NCBI RefSeq assembly: GCF_013393365.1
Contig: NZ_AP022321.1
Coordinates: 1,026,001 to 1,090,000, forward strand
Length of the DNA: 64,000 bases
Direction of reading: 5' to 3'
From: Veillonella nakazawae
GTDB taxonomy: Bacteria; Bacillota; Negativicutes; Veillonellales; Veillonellaceae
Part shown: positions 63,363 through 64,000 of the stretch, piece by piece
Layout: every line of letters starts with the position of its first letter
How positions within the stretch are numbered: position 1 is the first letter of the stretch
Notes under the pieces: generated by a model
Database searches by the model: none
Told to the model about the DNA's origin: nothing
Seen by the model: the letters and a program-made list of their open reading frames with translations, nothing else
Translations under genes and position numbers: made by a program

Positions 63363-64000
63363 TTATTCCTCATCGCGTAAGCCACCAAATCGGCGTTCTC
63401 GTTTTTGATATGCTGCAACAGCTTCCAATAATGTTTCTTTAGTGAAATCCGGCCAATGTAAATCAGTAAACCAGAATTCAGCATAAGCTAGCTGCCACAA
63501 TAAAAAGTTACTAATTCTAAAATCACTACTTGGACGAATTAATAAGTCTACATCACTAAACTCCTTCGTGAAAAGTTGGGAGCTAACATAGTCTTCTGTA
63601 ATATCGTCTGTAGTAATAGATCCATCTACAACAGAATTGGTGATGTTGCGGATAGTCCTAACTATTTCATCACGCCCACCATAGTTAAGAGCTAACTGTA
63701 AAGTAAGGCCTGTATTATTCTGAGTTAATAATTCTGCATCGCGAATAATCTTTTGAAGCTCTTCTGAAAGAGCACCAATATATCCAATAAAGCGAATGCG
63801 TACATTATGTTCATGCATATACTTAACATTATTGTTTAAGTATTCTTTTATGAGAGCCATAAGTAAAGAAACTTCCTGTTCAGGACGCTTCCAGTTCTCT
63901 GTGGAGAAACCATATACCGTAAGAGCTCTAATTCCAATCTCATCTGCAGCAATAACAATCTGCTTTAATACGTCGGCTCCTGCACGGTGCCCCATAGATC
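63363..64000 (-). CDS. uppS: Isoprenyl transferase UppS, 5' end cut by the window
   Basis: UppS makes undecaprenyl diphosphate, the lipid carrier for wall and LPS synthesis. The visible 212 codons start inside the gene at SMGHRAGAD and include YGFSTENWKRP, RIRFIGYIGAL, ALNYGGRDEI, DLLIRPSSDFRISNFLLWQLAYAEF and a terminal FGG. The first 30 to 40 residues, with the catalytic DGNGRWA motif, lie beyond base 64000. Confidence 0.95.
   Translation of the reverse strand, partial: SMGHRAGADVLKQIVIAADEIGIRALTVYGFSTENWKRPEQEVSLLMALIKEYLNNNVKYMHEHNVRIRFIGYIGALSEELQKIIRDAELLTQNNTGLTLQLALNYGGRDEIVRTIRNITNSVVDGSITTDDITEDYVSSQLFTKEFSDVDLLIRPSSDFRISNFLLWQLAYAEFWFTDLHWPDFTKETLLEAVAAYQKRERRFGGLRDEE

Noticed and set aside
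1..64000. CRISPR arrays, tRNA genes, prophage or complete insertion sequences
   Set aside because: No regularly spaced repeats, cloverleaf-like intergenic sequences, integrases, transposases or phage genes were seen on reading both strands.

Overview
The window is a low-GC, gene-dense bacterial chromosome segment whose proteins and gene order fit a Negativicute, most likely Veillonella. That assignment rests on protein resemblance and context and was not checked by a search. Almost every gene lies on the minus strand. The only plus-strand genes seen are a 111-residue hypothetical gene (18011-18346), tpx (29601-30116) and a psiE remnant after tpx. No tRNA, rRNA, CRISPR array, prophage or complete insertion sequence was recognised. 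Both edges cut genes: dapB lacks its 3' end at the left and uppS lacks its 5' end at the right.

Layout, read in the minus-strand transcription direction from the right edge. (1) uppS-cdsA-dxr-rseP-ispG-proS covers isoprenoid and envelope-lipid synthesis plus prolyl-tRNA synthetase, closed by a terminator at 57.5 kb. (2) A PHP phosphoesterase, a P-loop/Asp23 fusion protein, miaB, mutS, mutL, an RsmJ-like methyltransferase, miaA and a PLP-dependent 'aluminium resistance' family protein form a tRNA-modification and mismatch-repair operon. (3) mnmA, lepA and hemW follow, then a small siroheme-type redox protein. (4) hrcA-grpE-dnaK-dnaJ sits behind a perfect CIRCE operator and continues into prmA, rsmE, mtaB and hinT. 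(5) rpsU-yqeY has a consensus promoter, and a large glutamine synthetase has its own promoter and leader hairpin. (6) A heterodimeric ABC exporter is followed by a TrmH-type methyltransferase. (7) A ChbG-like deacetylase, a flippase-like membrane protein, an ACT protein, hom, thrB, htpX, ndk and pduO follow. (8) A late cobalamin operon runs cobU-cobQ-cbiB-cobS-pduX-cobD-cobC and ends in rsuA. (9) pepP and efp, then two Asp23 proteins, nusB, a TsaD paralogue, xseA, xseB, ispA, a PAP2-like protein, tlyA, nadK and mnmM. (10) A truncated argR, then dapB.

Most content is housekeeping, but several features do not fit a plain reading. ArgR is reduced to its DNA-binding domain at its ancestral locus and overlaps dapB by ATGA, with a terminator hairpin just ahead of the dapB ribosome binding site. 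Terminator-like hairpins directly in front of the next gene's ribosome binding site recur at several places, including a promoter-proximal one before glutamine synthetase. lepA has its only strong Shine-Dalgarno 31 bases upstream of the start codon, beyond an 8-bp hairpin. A cluster of five small hairpins lies between mnmA and its upstream neighbour. A 108-bp element with perfect 15-bp inverted ends lies upstream of hrcA. The C-terminus of a PsiE protein survives as a relic behind tpx.
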